From NCBI GenBank assembly GCA_937867305.1, contig CALMKJ010000022.1, forward strand, positions 1 through 64,000: a DNA stretch of 64,000 bases. The letters are read 5' to 3'. The notes under the pieces are model-generated. The model ran no database searches, was not told the origin of the DNA, and saw only the letters and a list, made by a program, of their open reading frames with translations. How positions within the stretch are numbered: the first letter of the stretch is position 1; every line of letters begins with the position of its first letter. Shown here in pieces: positions 17,114-25,262 of the stretch. Both the position numbers and the translations under genes were made by a program. Origin of the DNA: an uncultured Ectothiorhodospiraceae bacterium (GTDB lineage: Bacteria; Pseudomonadota; Gammaproteobacteria; JAABTG01).

Positions 17114-18481
17114 ATGACGGTGATGAGAACTCCATCGATGAGAGGTACAGCCCGAAGGGGTGCGGTGGCGCTGGCATCGATCGGCGCGTTGATGCTGGGG
17201 CAGGGGGCCGCGCTGGCCGCGGAGGCCGCGGCGCCTGCGGTCGACTCCGGACATACTGCGTGGATGCTCACGGCGACGGCGCTGGTGCTGTTCATGACCA
17301 TCCCGGGGCTCTCGCTCTTCTACGCAGGCATGGTCCGTTCCAAGAACGTGCTCTCGGTCCTGATGCAGTGCTTCGCGATCACCTCGCTGATGACGGTGAT
17401 CTGGGCGCTCGTGGGCTACAGCCTGGCGTTCGGCAACGCGGGGATGGAGAAGGGGGTCGTGAACCTTCACTCCTTCGTCGGCACGCTCGAGAAGGCGTTC
17501 CTCGGGGGCGTCACGCGTGACAGCGTCACACTCGCCATTCCGGAAACGGTGTTCATGGTCTTCCAGATGACCTTCGCCATCATCACGCCGGCCCTCATCG
17601 TCGGGGCCTTCGCCGAGCGCATGAAGTTCTCGGCAATGCTCTGGTTCATGGGGATCTGGTCGGTCGTCGTCTACGCCCCGGTCGCTCACATGGTGTGGGG
17701 CGGCGAGGGGGCGTTGATGGGGGACCTCGGCGTGCTGGACTTCGCCGGCGGCACGGTCGTGCACATCAACGCGGGCATCGCGGCCCTGGTGGCGGCGCTC
17801 GTGCTCGGAAGGCGCCGGGGCTACCCGACCACGGCCATGCCCCCCCACAACCTGACCCTGACCGTGGTGGGAGCGGGGATGCTGTGGGTCGGGTGGTTCG
17901 GCTTCAACGCGGGCAGCGCGGTGGCGGCGGACGGCAGTGCGGGGATGGCGATGGCGGTGACGCAGTTGGCGACGGCCACGGCGGCGCTGGCGTGGATGTT
18001 CGCGGAGTGGGTCGCCCACGGCAAGCCGAGCGTCCTCGGCATCGCCTCGGGCGCGGTGGCCGGTCTGGTGGCGATCACACCGGCCTCCGGCACGGCCGGC
18101 CCGATGGGTGCGATGGCCATCGGCGCGGTTGCGGGCGTCGTGTGCTTCCTCAGCGCGACCCGGATGAAACGAGCCCTCGGCTACGATGACGCGCTCGACG
18201 CCTTCGGGGTGCACGCCGTGGGTGGCATCGTCGGGGCCGTGCTGACCGGGGTGTTCGCTGACGCGGCATTCGGAGGGAAGGGACTGGCAGAAGGGATGAC
18301 CCTGGCCGGCCAGGTCTGGGTCCAGGTCCTGGGTGTCCTCCTCACCGCGGCGTACACGGCCGTGGCGAGCTACGTCATCCTGAAGGGCATCGACCTCGCC
18401 ATGGGGCTGCGGGTGGACGAGGAATCGGAGACGCTGGGCCTCGATCTATCCCAGCACGACGAGCGCGGCTACGTCCTGTGA
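17114..18481 (+). CDS. amtB: ammonium transporter
   Basis: 455 residues: a signal-peptide-like start (to about ALAAEA), then about 11 membrane helices. Family signatures include GLSLFYAGMVRSKN, the AmtB motif around GGTVVHINAGIAALVAAL with the first pore His, and FGVHAVGGIVGAVLTG with the second. It conducts ammonium across the inner membrane and is gated by GlnK, which is encoded immediately upstream with a Shine-Dalgarno GAGGGGG between them. The C-terminal tail (GLDLSQHDERGY) is the GlnK-contacting region. Confidence 0.97.
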   Translation: MTVMRTPSMRGTARRGAVALASIGALMLGQGAALAAEAAAPAVDSGHTAWMLTATALVLFMTIPGLSLFYAGMVRSKNVLSVLMQCFAITSLMTVIWALVGYSLAFGNAGMEKGVVNLHSFVGTLEKAFLGGVTRDSVTLAIPETVFMVFQMTFAIITPALIVGAFAERMKFSAMLWFMGIWSVVVYAPVAHMVWGGEGALMGDLGVLDFAGGTVVHINAGIAALVAALVLGRRRGYPTTAMPPHNLTLTVVGAGMLWVGWFGFNAGSAVAADGSAGMAMAVTQLATATAALAWMFAEWVAHGKPSVLGIASGAVAGLVAITPASGTAGPMGAMAIGAVAGVVCFLSATRMKRALGYDDALDAFGVHAVGGIVGAVLTGVFADAAFGGKGLAEGMTLAGQVWVQVLGVLLTAAYTAVASYVILKGIDLAMGLRVDEESETLGLDLSQHDERGYVL

Positions 18482-18482
18482 G

Positions 18483-18497
18483 GCCCCTGCCAGGGGC
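18483..18497 (+). terminator. short hairpin just after amtB
   Basis: GCCCCT (18483-18488) pairs with AGGGGC (18492-18497) across a 3-base loop directly after the amtB stop. A second small arm pair GTTCC/GGAAC follows. There is no T-run. It could end or stabilise the torF-glnK-amtB message. Confidence 0.4.
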
Positions 18498-18642
18498 GGT
18501 TCCGGGGAACGCAGCCCCGGGCCGCCCCCCCTCCCGGCCTCTGCCCGTTTGCGACCCCGTTCTCGGACCGGTCGAGCATTCTTTACAGTCCACGACGCCT
18601 GCGGGCCGAGGGGTGTCAGTCGGCTCAAGGGGTTACCTGACT

Positions 18643-18658
18643 TGGCCCGTGGCTTGCT
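18643..18658 (+). promoter_or_regulatory. second sigma-54-type promoter, upstream of a 66-codon gene
   Basis: TGGCCCGTGGCTTGCT matches TGGCACG-N4-TTGCW with one mismatch. GG (18644-18645) and GC (18656-18657) are exactly 10 bases apart. The predicted start near 18669 is about 34 bases before the ATG at 18703. No NtrC-like palindrome is seen in 18482-18640, so any activator would be different or bind a degenerate site. Confidence 0.5.
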
Positions 18659-18702
18659 GCAAGGGACCCCAGTGAGTCCCTCGAGCCCGGACGTGAGGAA
18701 CG

Positions 18703-18903
18703 ATGACGGACGACCCACTTGAAGACCCCCGGCACCGCTCGCCGCGCAGAGTCGCCCGTTCGAAGCCCAACCGGGCTCCGGTGGAGCGCCGGCCGACCGA
18801 GCAGTTGATCCAGTGGCTGTGGGACCGTTACCTGGCCGAGCACCGGCTGTCGGCACCGAGGAGCGGCCGCCGCGTGCCCCGCAGGCCGAAGCAGGCGCCG
18901 TAG
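18703..18903 (+). CDS. small basic protein, unknown
   Basis: 66 residues, about a quarter Arg/Lys, with many Pro. The centre (TEQLIQWLWDRYLAEHRLS) may form an amphipathic helix; the ends look disordered. No membrane segment or signal. I recognise no family. GTGAGGAACG precedes the ATG. It lies behind a sigma-54-like promoter after amtB and converges on a PilZ gene. The gene call rests on its ribosome-binding site, the promoter and the empty surroundings. Confidence 0.5.
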   Translation: MTDDPLEDPRHRSPRRVARSKPNRAPVERRPTEQLIQWLWDRYLAEHRLSAPRSGRRVPRRPKQAP

Positions 18904-18919
18904 AAGCGCCGCGCGCCGT

Positions 18920-19252
18920 TCATGCCGCCCGGGGCTGGTGGTGGAGCGAGGTGAGCCGGTCGATCGCGGCGTAGGGGTGGCTGAACATGACCCCGACCCC
19001 GTCCGCGTGGTGGTGAACCACGAGCGCCGCGACGTCGTTCCATCCACCCTCCGCGTCGGGGTCCGGGAGGTCCACCCAGAGCACCGATTCGGAGGACAGG
19101 TCCACCCGGCCCGTCTCGATGAACGCACCGCTCTGGCTGATGTCCCGCGTCGGAGAGAAGAAGACCCGCCCCGACCGGTCACGCACCCGGACACCGACGC
19201 GCAGGGGGTGCCTTTGCTCCAAGCGCCGCTCCATCATCTCTGCCGCCCTCAT
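18920..19252 (-). CDS. PilZ-domain protein
   Basis: 110 residues (or 105 from the Met at 19237), consisting of a single PilZ domain. The N-terminal arginine motif (MERRLEQRHPLR) and the DISQSGAFI segment match the RxxxR and D/NxSxxG c-di-GMP-binding motifs. Stand-alone PilZ proteins act as cyclic-di-GMP-dependent adaptors for motility, pili or polysaccharide export. The partner is not apparent from its neighbours. Confidence 0.85.
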   Translation of the reverse strand: MRAAEMMERRLEQRHPLRVGVRVRDRSGRVFFSPTRDISQSGAFIETGRVDLSSESVLWVDLPDPDAEGGWNDVAALVVHHHADGVGVMFSHPYAAIDRLTSLHHQPRAA

Positions 19253-19381
19253 TCCCGGGCGTCCGAGGCCGGCCCCACGGCCGTCCTCCCGGCACGCCGT
19301 CCATGGATCCGTCGGCCGAGACCGGGACTCCTTTAGCGGTCGACGCCGGAACTGTGCGCGATTCGAGCCGGCGACCTCCCC

Positions 19382-20305
19382 TCAGCGCTCGAGCAGGTCC
19401 CTCAGGGCCGTCTCGAGGTCGGGGAAACGGAACCGGAAACCCGCCTCCAGAAGCCGGCTGGGCAACGCCCGCTGTCCGCTCAGGACGAGGTCGGCGACCT
19501 CTCCCAGCAGCGCCCGCAAGGCGGATGCCGGCGCAGGCACCCAGGACGGGCGACCCAGGATCCGCCCCAGGGTCCGCCCCATCTCGGCGTTCGTCGCCGC
19601 GCCGGGGGCGGTCAGGTTGAAGGGGCCGCGGGCTTCCGCGTTTTCGATGAGGAAACGGATGGCCGCGACCTCGTCGGCCAGGTGGATCCAGGGCACCCAC
19701 TGCCGACCGCTGCCGAGGGGGCCGCCCGCGAACAGCCGATAGGGGAGGACGAGCCGCGGCAGCGCCCCGCCGGCCATGGTCAGGACCACCCCGGTCCGGG
19801 CAATCGCGCGCCGCACACCGAGCGCCTCCACCGGTGCCGTGGACGCCTCCCAGTCGACGGCGAGGCGGGCGAGGAAGTCGCTGCCGGCCGGTGTCTGCTC
19901 GTTCGCCACCGTCTCGTCCAGGGGTCCGTAGATGCCTACGCCCGAGGCCTGCACCAGCACCGAGGGTCGCTTGCGTGCCGCGCGAAACGCGTCCACCACC
20001 GCGCCCCCGGCGAGGATGCGGCTGTCCCGGATGCGCTGCTTGCGCTCCTCCGTCCAGCGTGAGGGCAGGGGGCCGGTGCCCGCCAGGTTCTCCCCCGCGA
20101 GGTTCACGAAGGCGTCGGCGCCCTCCAGCAGGTCCACCCACCCTTCGGGAGAGCGGGCGTCCCAGCGCCGGACCTCGACGCCGGGCAGGGGCCTGGCCCG
20201 CGCCGGGTCCCGCCCCAGCCACGTGACCCCGTGACCCTCGCCCAGCAGCGAGCGACTCAGCGCGCCGCCGATGAGGCCCGTACCGCCAGAGATGACGACG
20301 TGCAT
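19382..20305 (-). CDS. TIGR01777-family NAD(P)-dependent epimerase-like protein
   Basis: 307 residues. The Rossmann nucleotide-binding motif SGGTGLIGGAL opens the protein, followed by VNLAGENL and RTGVVLTMAGGALPRLVLPYRLFAGGPLGSGRQWVPWIHLAD, typical of the YfcH/SulA-like branch of extended SDRs. A DUF1731-like C-terminal tail (LLEAGFRFRFPDLETALRDLL) closes it. The reaction is unknown in this family. It stands alone, divergent from pdxA. Confidence 0.88.
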   Translation of the reverse strand: MHVVISGGTGLIGGALSRSLLGEGHGVTWLGRDPARARPLPGVEVRRWDARSPEGWVDLLEGADAFVNLAGENLAGTGPLPSRWTEERKQRIRDSRILAGGAVVDAFRAARKRPSVLVQASGVGIYGPLDETVANEQTPAGSDFLARLAVDWEASTAPVEALGVRRAIARTGVVLTMAGGALPRLVLPYRLFAGGPLGSGRQWVPWIHLADEVAAIRFLIENAEARGPFNLTAPGAATNAEMGRTLGRILGRPSWVPAPASALRALLGEVADLVLSGQRALPSRLLEAGFRFRFPDLETALRDLLER

Positions 20306-20458
20306 GGTGGACCCTCCTTACAGTGCTGCCCGAGGCACCTGTCCGAGGCGCCGTCGCCGGTGCGCTCGAGCCCGATGCCATCGCTGCCCCGGTGGGGAAC
20401 GCGGTTTTACTATACGCTTGGTGCAGACCGGAGCCGCAGCCCAAACGGAGGAGTCGGC

Positions 20459-21490
20459 ATGTCCAAGCCAGTGCTCGCCGTCACCCTCGGCGACGTCGCG
20501 GGTATCGGTCCCGAGATCACCGCCCGGACGCTCCTGGGCCACCCGCACCTTCGCGAGCGCTGCGTGCCCGTGGTCATCGGCGACGAGGCGGCCTTGCGGT
20601 CAGGGGCGCGGGTCGCCGGCCTCGACCCGGGTGCCGTCCGGGCGATCCGGGAGCCATCGCAGGCGACCAACGACCCGGCGACCCTCGAGGTGGTCCAGAC
20701 CGGGCCGTCGTTGGCGCACGTGCCGCCGGGCGAGATCCATCCGGATGCCGGCGAGGGTGCGTACCGTTTCGTCGTGGCCGCGTGTGACCTCGCCCGGGCG
20801 GGCAAGGTGAGCGGCATCGTCACCGCGCCGCTCAACAAGGCCGCGCTGCACGCGGCGGGACACGAGTACCCGGGCCACACCGAGCTGCTGGCCGAACGGT
20901 TCGGGGTCGAGGAGTACTCCCTGGTGCTCTCGGCGGGCGACCTGTACTTCTTCCACCTCACCACCCACGTGCCGCTGCGCCGCGCCATCGAGCTGATCAC
21001 CCGGGAGCGGACCACCTCCGTGATCGACCTCGCGGCGGCCTTCTGCCGGGCGCTGGGGAGACCCGGGGAGCCGATCGCCGTCGCGGGGCTCAACCCGCAC
21101 GCGGGCGAGAACCGGCTCTTCGGGGACGAAGAGGCGGACATTCTCGCCCCCGCCATCGAGGCGGCCCGGGCACGGGGCATCCCCGTCACCGGCCCGCTGC
21201 CGGGCGACGTGGTGATCCCGCAGGCGGTGCGCGGCAAATGGAACGTCGTCGTCTGCTGCTACCACGATCAGGGCCACGCGCCCTTCAAGGCCGTGTACGG
21301 TGAGGAGGGCGTGAACATCACCGTCGGCCTTCCGGTGGTGCGGGTGTCGGTGGACCACGGGACTGCATTCGACATCGCCGGCCGGGGCATCGCCCGCGAG
21401 GCGAGCCTGGTGCTCGCGATGGAGCGGGCGGCGGTCCTGTCGCCGGGCTGGCACGAGGTCTGGAACACTGCGAAGGAGGGTCTTGCGTGA
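20459..21490 (+). CDS. PdxA-family dehydrogenase (4-phospho-hydroxy-threonine type)
   Basis: 343 residues. Landmarks are GDVAGIGPEI, VTAPLNKAALHAAG..YPGHTELLAERF, GLNPHAGEN, CYHDQGHAPFKA (divalent-metal and substrate sites) and VSVDHGTAFDIAG. PdxA oxidises 4-phosphohydroxy-L-threonine in pyridoxal-phosphate synthesis. The FKAVYGEEGVNITVGLP and IARE.SLVLAME segments resemble the PdxA2 branch, which acts on D-threonate or D-erythronate 4-phosphate. The exact substrate is therefore uncertain. GGAGGAG precedes the ATG, and a TACTAT/TATACG -10-like patch lies at 20408-20416. The stop overlaps the next start. Confidence 0.85.
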   Translation: MSKPVLAVTLGDVAGIGPEITARTLLGHPHLRERCVPVVIGDEAALRSGARVAGLDPGAVRAIREPSQATNDPATLEVVQTGPSLAHVPPGEIHPDAGEGAYRFVVAACDLARAGKVSGIVTAPLNKAALHAAGHEYPGHTELLAERFGVEEYSLVLSAGDLYFFHLTTHVPLRRAIELITRERTTSVIDLAAAFCRALGRPGEPIAVAGLNPHAGENRLFGDEEADILAPAIEAARARGIPVTGPLPGDVVIPQAVRGKWNVVVCCYHDQGHAPFKAVYGEEGVNITVGLPVVRVSVDHGTAFDIAGRGIAREASLVLAMERAAVLSPGWHEVWNTAKEGLA

Positions 21491-22020
21491 TGCGTACGCT
21501 GCCGCTGGATCGCGTCTACCAGTTCATCGAGCCGGGGCCTGTGGTGCTGCTGACCACGCGCTACCGGGATAGGGCCAACGTCATGGCCATGTCCTGGCAC
21601 ATGATGGTGGACTTCGAGCCGCCGCAGCTGGCCTGCATCGTCAGCGACGCGAACGAGTCCTTCGTCCCCCTGCGCAAGACCCGGGAGTGCGTCATTGCCA
21701 TCCCCCCGGCGGGGCTGGCACGCACGGTCGTCGACATCGGCAACTGCTCGGGGCGTGACGTGGACAAATTCGCGCGCTTCGGCCTCGACACGAAGCCTGC
21801 CCGCCGGGTCGCGGCGCCGCTCCTCCCGGCCTGCATCGCGAACCTGGAGTGCCGCGTCATCGAGACGCGGCTGGTGAACGCCTTCTGCCTCTTCGTCCTG
21901 GAGGTCCTGCAGGCCTGGGTCGAGCCCCGGTTGCGGGGCGAGAAGACCCTGCACCACCAGGGCTACGGCCGTTTCGTGCTCGACGGGGACGTCGTGCGGG
22001 TCCCCTCCCGCAAGCCCTGA
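21490..22020 (+). CDS. flavin reductase-like (FMN-binding split barrel) protein
   Basis: 176 residues resembling the flavin reductase family (FMN-binding split barrel): PVVLLTTRYRDRANVMAMSWHMMVDFEPPQLACIV, then ECVIAIPPAGLARTVVDIG. Such proteins bind FMN and either reduce it with NAD(P)H for a partner or act alone. No monooxygenase partner is nearby. The ATG overlaps the pdxA stop (TGATG), so the pair is translationally coupled. An overlapping GTG at 21487 is an alternative start. Confidence 0.85.
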   Translation: MRTLPLDRVYQFIEPGPVVLLTTRYRDRANVMAMSWHMMVDFEPPQLACIVSDANESFVPLRKTRECVIAIPPAGLARTVVDIGNCSGRDVDKFARFGLDTKPARRVAAPLLPACIANLECRVIETRLVNAFCLFVLEVLQAWVEPRLRGEKTLHHQGYGRFVLDGDVVRVPSRKP

Positions 22021-22039
22021 GCCCGGGCCGCCCGCCGGG

Positions 22040-23902
22040 TCAGCCCCCCTGGCCCGCGTGCCCCGCGGCGCCGGGGCGTTCCGCGCACTCGCGGAAGATC
22101 CGCACCCGGCAGCGGCGGCAGACCTCGGGGTCCAGCCTCGGCACGATGCTGGCGATCGCCTCGGTCTTGCCCCCGAAGAGGTTCCCGCTCCCGATCTCCT
22201 CCAGGTAGCCGCCACGCACGAGGAGGTCCCGGACGCGGGGCTTGGGGCGGATCAGGTACAGCCCGCCCCCCCGGGCCCTGCGGCGCCCGGCCTCCGCGGA
22301 CAGGAACTCGGCGCCTGCCACGTCGACGAAGTTGATGCCGGTGGAGACGACCGCGAGGTGCTTGCGGGCCGGTTGGTCCGCCTCGAAGCGGCGGAACGTC
22401 TCGGCCACGTGGCTGACGGCGCCGAAGAAGATCGAGCCGTCCAGACGGACGATCCGCAACTGGGGGCACTCGGGCAGCGACGGGTCGGTCACGAAGTGGC
22501 GGTCGGGGCTGCGCGGGTCCGGGACCCGGGGCAGGATGGTGGGGCGGGAGGTCCGGCTGAGGTACAGCACCAGGGAGAGCAGAACCCCGGCGAGGATCGC
22601 GAGCTCGAGGTCCAGCACCAGGGTTGCCCCGAAAGTGACCCCCATCACCGCCGTTTCCTGGCGGCTGGTCCGCACGACCCGGCGGATGTGGTGGAAGTCG
22701 AGGAGGCCCCAGGCCACGAGGAAGAGCAGGCCGGCCATCGCCGCGTGGGGAAGGTAGGCGCCGAGCGGGGCGATGGCCCAGAGCACCCCCACCAGGAAGA
22801 CCCCCGCGAACACGGCCGCCAGGGGGGTGCGCGCGCCGGCCTCGAAGTTGACGGCGCTGCGATTGAAGGAGCCGGTGGCGACGTAGCCGGAGAAGAGGCT
22901 GCCGGCGAGGTTGGAGAGCCCCTGGCCGATGAACTCCTGGCTGCCGTCGATGTACTGGTGCGTGCGCAAGGCGAGCGCCCGGGCGATCGAGATGGCCTCG
23001 GTGAGGGCGAGCAGGGTGGTCGCGAGCGCGGCGGGCGCGAGCGCCCGGATGGTCTCGAGGGAGAGGTCCGGCAGCGAGAGCGGCGGCAGGCCGCCCGGCA
23101 GGGCGCCGAGGGTCCCGATGCCCGTGCGCTCCGGGCCGAAGACGGCGTTCAGCAAGAGGGCCCAGAGGCTTCCCGCCAGCATGGCGACCAGGAGATAGGG
23201 AGCCCGTGGCCAGCGGCGGCGCGCGAGGAGGCCGCTCACGAGGGTCAGGACGGCGACTGCGGTCGCGAAGGGATTCGCCTCCCGCGCCCGCGCCAGGAGC
23301 GTCTGCACCACTTCATGGACCGGCAGGCCCCGGGGCACGTCGACCCCGAAAAAGGAACCCGCCTGCTGGGCGGCGATGAGTATCGCCGCGCCCGCGGTGA
23401 AGCCCAGGACCACGGAGTGCGAAATGAAGTTGGCGAGCGCCCCCAGCCGGGCGAGGCCCATGGCCAGCTCGATCGCCCCCACCAGGAGGGTCAGCGTCAG
23501 CGCGAGGCGGACATAGTCGGCGCTGCCCGGCTCAGCCAGGCCGCTCAGGCTGGAGAAGAGGACGATGGAGGCGGTCGTGGTCGGCCCGGACACCAGGTGC
23601 CAGGAGGAGCCCCAGAGCGCAGCCACGATGGCCGGCACCATCCCGGCGTACAGCCCGTACTCCGGGGGCATGCCGGCCACGGTGGCGAGGGCGACCCCCT
23701 GGGGGAGCACGACGACGGCGCCGGTGAGACCGGCTGCCAGGTCAGAGCGCAGGGACCGGGCGTCGACCCGCTCACGCCAGGCGAGAAAGGGGAACAGCCT
23801 TGCGAGCCAGCGAGACCCGTGCCGGTGGCGGACGCCGGTGGGGCCGGGTGAGGGGGCGGGTGAGGGGCCGGCAGACTGCCCCTCGCGGGAGGAATGGGTC
23901 AT
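22040..23902 (-). CDS. SulP-family anion transporter with STAS domain
   Basis: 620 residues. The SulP membrane domain (about residues 50-450) includes DLAAGLTGAVVVLPQGVALATVAGMPPEYGLYAG and the ARTPLAAVFAG region. A STAS domain (about 475-580; SIFFGAVSHV, VSTGINFVDVAGAEFL) follows. A short tail with CRRCRVRIFRECAERP has three Cys. Bacterial SulPs move sulfate, bicarbonate or dicarboxylates. It is divergent from the sulfur oxygenase reductase gene with a 300-base gap, which favours a sulfur oxyanion, but this is inference. Confidence 0.9.
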   Translation of the reverse strand: MTHSSREGQSAGPSPAPSPGPTGVRHRHGSRWLARLFPFLAWRERVDARSLRSDLAAGLTGAVVVLPQGVALATVAGMPPEYGLYAGMVPAIVAALWGSSWHLVSGPTTTASIVLFSSLSGLAEPGSADYVRLALTLTLLVGAIELAMGLARLGALANFISHSVVLGFTAGAAILIAAQQAGSFFGVDVPRGLPVHEVVQTLLARAREANPFATAVAVLTLVSGLLARRRWPRAPYLLVAMLAGSLWALLLNAVFGPERTGIGTLGALPGGLPPLSLPDLSLETIRALAPAALATTLLALTEAISIARALALRTHQYIDGSQEFIGQGLSNLAGSLFSGYVATGSFNRSAVNFEAGARTPLAAVFAGVFLVGVLWAIAPLGAYLPHAAMAGLLFLVAWGLLDFHHIRRVVRTSRQETAVMGVTFGATLVLDLELAILAGVLLSLVLYLSRTSRPTILPRVPDPRSPDRHFVTDPSLPECPQLRIVRLDGSIFFGAVSHVAETFRRFEADQPARKHLAVVSTGINFVDVAGAEFLSAEAGRRRARGGGLYLIRPKPRVRDLLVRGGYLEEIGSGNLFGGKTEAIASIVPRLDPEVCRRCRVRIFRECAERPGAAGHAGQGG

Positions 23903-23964
23903 GGGCTCTCTCCGGCCTTCCTCGAGGGCGTTCCCGCGGGGGCCGTCACTCTCGGGTCCCTCGG

Positions 23965-23985
23965 GAAACGGTCCTGACCGATTTC
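23965..23985. promoter_or_regulatory. imperfect palindrome in the SulP / sulfur oxygenase reductase divergent region
   Basis: GAAACGGTC (23965-23973) and GACCGATTTC (23976-23985) form a dyad with one extra A, centred 2 bases apart. A minus-strand TAGACT (23995-23990), a possible -10 for SulP, lies beside it. A weak plus-strand pair TTGCCT (24025-24030) / TATAGC (24046-24051) could serve the oxygenase. No gene is seen in 23903-24202. Confidence 0.35.
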
Positions 23986-24202
23986 TTGAAGTCTAGCCCC
24001 GGAGACGGGCGCGGAGTCTCGCGGTTGCCTGCCGGCGGGTGTCCCTATAGCCTTGGCCCCGAGAGTCTTCGAGCGACCCGCGCGGTGTACGGGGCATCCC
24101 CCGGCGGGGCAGTTCGCCGCGACCCGCCGCAACCGCGAGCAGGGTGGTGCCGGTCTCCGCGGGGCCGGCGGTGTGAGTCGACCCCAAATGAGGGAGCAGC
24201 TG

Positions 24203-25243
24203 ATGGCACACAAGAGCAGCGATCTGGAGCGCAGGAAATTCCTCAAGATGACCGCCATGGCGGCTGGAGGTGCGACGATGATGGGTGTGAGCGGGCGGAC
24301 TGTGGCGGCCCCGCAGGCGCTGGACGAGCCCGACAGCCCCATCTATCTCGCCCTGAATATCTCTCGGGTACTCAACAACGAAGAGAGCTTCCGACTGATG
24401 CGCGAGGTCGGGCCGAAGGTGTGCATCACCACGGCATCCCACCCCGGTTTCCTGGGCTTCCAGGCCAACGTGCAGACCGGTGCCATGTCCATTGCGGGCC
24501 GCTACGGCGGGGCCAGGGTGGACATGGACAAGGAGCTCAACCCCATCGGGAACTACCAGTACACCATGTGGAAGACGTGGCAGGACCACGATGACTTCCA
24601 CAGCCGGCAGTTCAAGCGGGTCTTCGAGCTCTGCACGGCGTGCCTGCCCACCGTGGTCGAGGGACCGTGGGAGCCGGTCTACCGGGTCGTCAGGGCGAAG
24701 ATCCCCCAGGTCCGCTCCATGGGCGAGATCACGAAGCTCGCCCAGGACCTCCAGCAGGGCAAGGATTTCGTGCGCTTCGCCACCCCGGGTCGCTGCGTCA
24801 CGCTGGCTCCCCACACGGTCAAGCCCGGGGCGGAGGCCGCCTTCGAGAAAGGGGTGGTGGACACCCTGGAGGCCCTCTCGGATTCCACGGGGTTCCTGGG
24901 CTACATGGTGCTCAAGCAGATGGGGGTCTGCGCCCTCGGCAGCCTGATGCTGGACCCCGAGTCCATGGCCCAGGCCCTGATGACGCTGGGCGCCAACCCG
25001 CCGGACAACCCCAGGCCGGCCTTTGCCACTCCCGACGCCCGGCCCACCCCGCCGGACTACCTGGTGCACACGGAGTGGGATTCGCCCGAGCTGGCCAAGC
25101 TCGGTTTCGCCAAGGTCCTGGTCAACCACCGGATCCGGAAGATCCACGACGATGGGGTCATGGCGCACCTCATCAAGGGCCCCTACATCAAGTTCTTCCG
25201 TCCCATGATGGAAGAGCCCGGCTGGCGCGACCATCTGCGCTGA
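24203..25243 (+). CDS. sor: sulfur oxygenase reductase with Tat signal
   Basis: 346 residues. SOR disproportionates and oxidises elemental sulfur with O2 to sulfite, thiosulfate and sulfide using a mononuclear non-heme iron. From Tyr48 it aligns gap-free through the active site with the Acidianus enzyme at a constant +43 offset. All key residues are kept: C74 (C31 there, persulfide), iron ligands H129, H133 and E157 (H86, H90, E114), and C144/C147 (C101/C104). The 43-residue extension is a twin-arginine signal: ERRKFLK at 9-15, a hydrophobic MTAMAAGGATMMG stretch, and a TVAAPQA cleavage region, leaving about 307 residues, the normal SOR size. AGGGAG precedes this ATG; 24188 is an alternative start. 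Characterised SORs are cytoplasmic, so export here would be unusual. A strong hairpin follows the gene. Confidence 0.93.
   Translation: MAHKSSDLERRKFLKMTAMAAGGATMMGVSGRTVAAPQALDEPDSPIYLALNISRVLNNEESFRLMREVGPKVCITTASHPGFLGFQANVQTGAMSIAGRYGGARVDMDKELNPIGNYQYTMWKTWQDHDDFHSRQFKRVFELCTACLPTVVEGPWEPVYRVVRAKIPQVRSMGEITKLAQDLQQGKDFVRFATPGRCVTLAPHTVKPGAEAAFEKGVVDTLEALSDSTGFLGYMVLKQMGVCALGSLMLDPESMAQALMTLGANPPDNPRPAFATPDARPTPPDYLVHTEWDSPELAKLGFAKVLVNHRIRKIHDDGVMAHLIKGPYIKFFRPMMEEPGWRDHLR
24266..24271 (+). promoter_or_regulatory. internal Shine-Dalgarno inside the sor signal-peptide region
   Basis: GGAGGT at 24266-24271 stands 6 bases before the in-frame Met26-Met27 codons (24278-24283) of sor. Initiation there would give a 321-residue protein without the RR motif. 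The bases come from Gly codons GGA GGT, unlike the GGC/GGG codons this genome favours. It may be chance. Confidence 0.4.
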
Positions 25244-25262
25244 GAAGGTCAGCACGAGGGTC

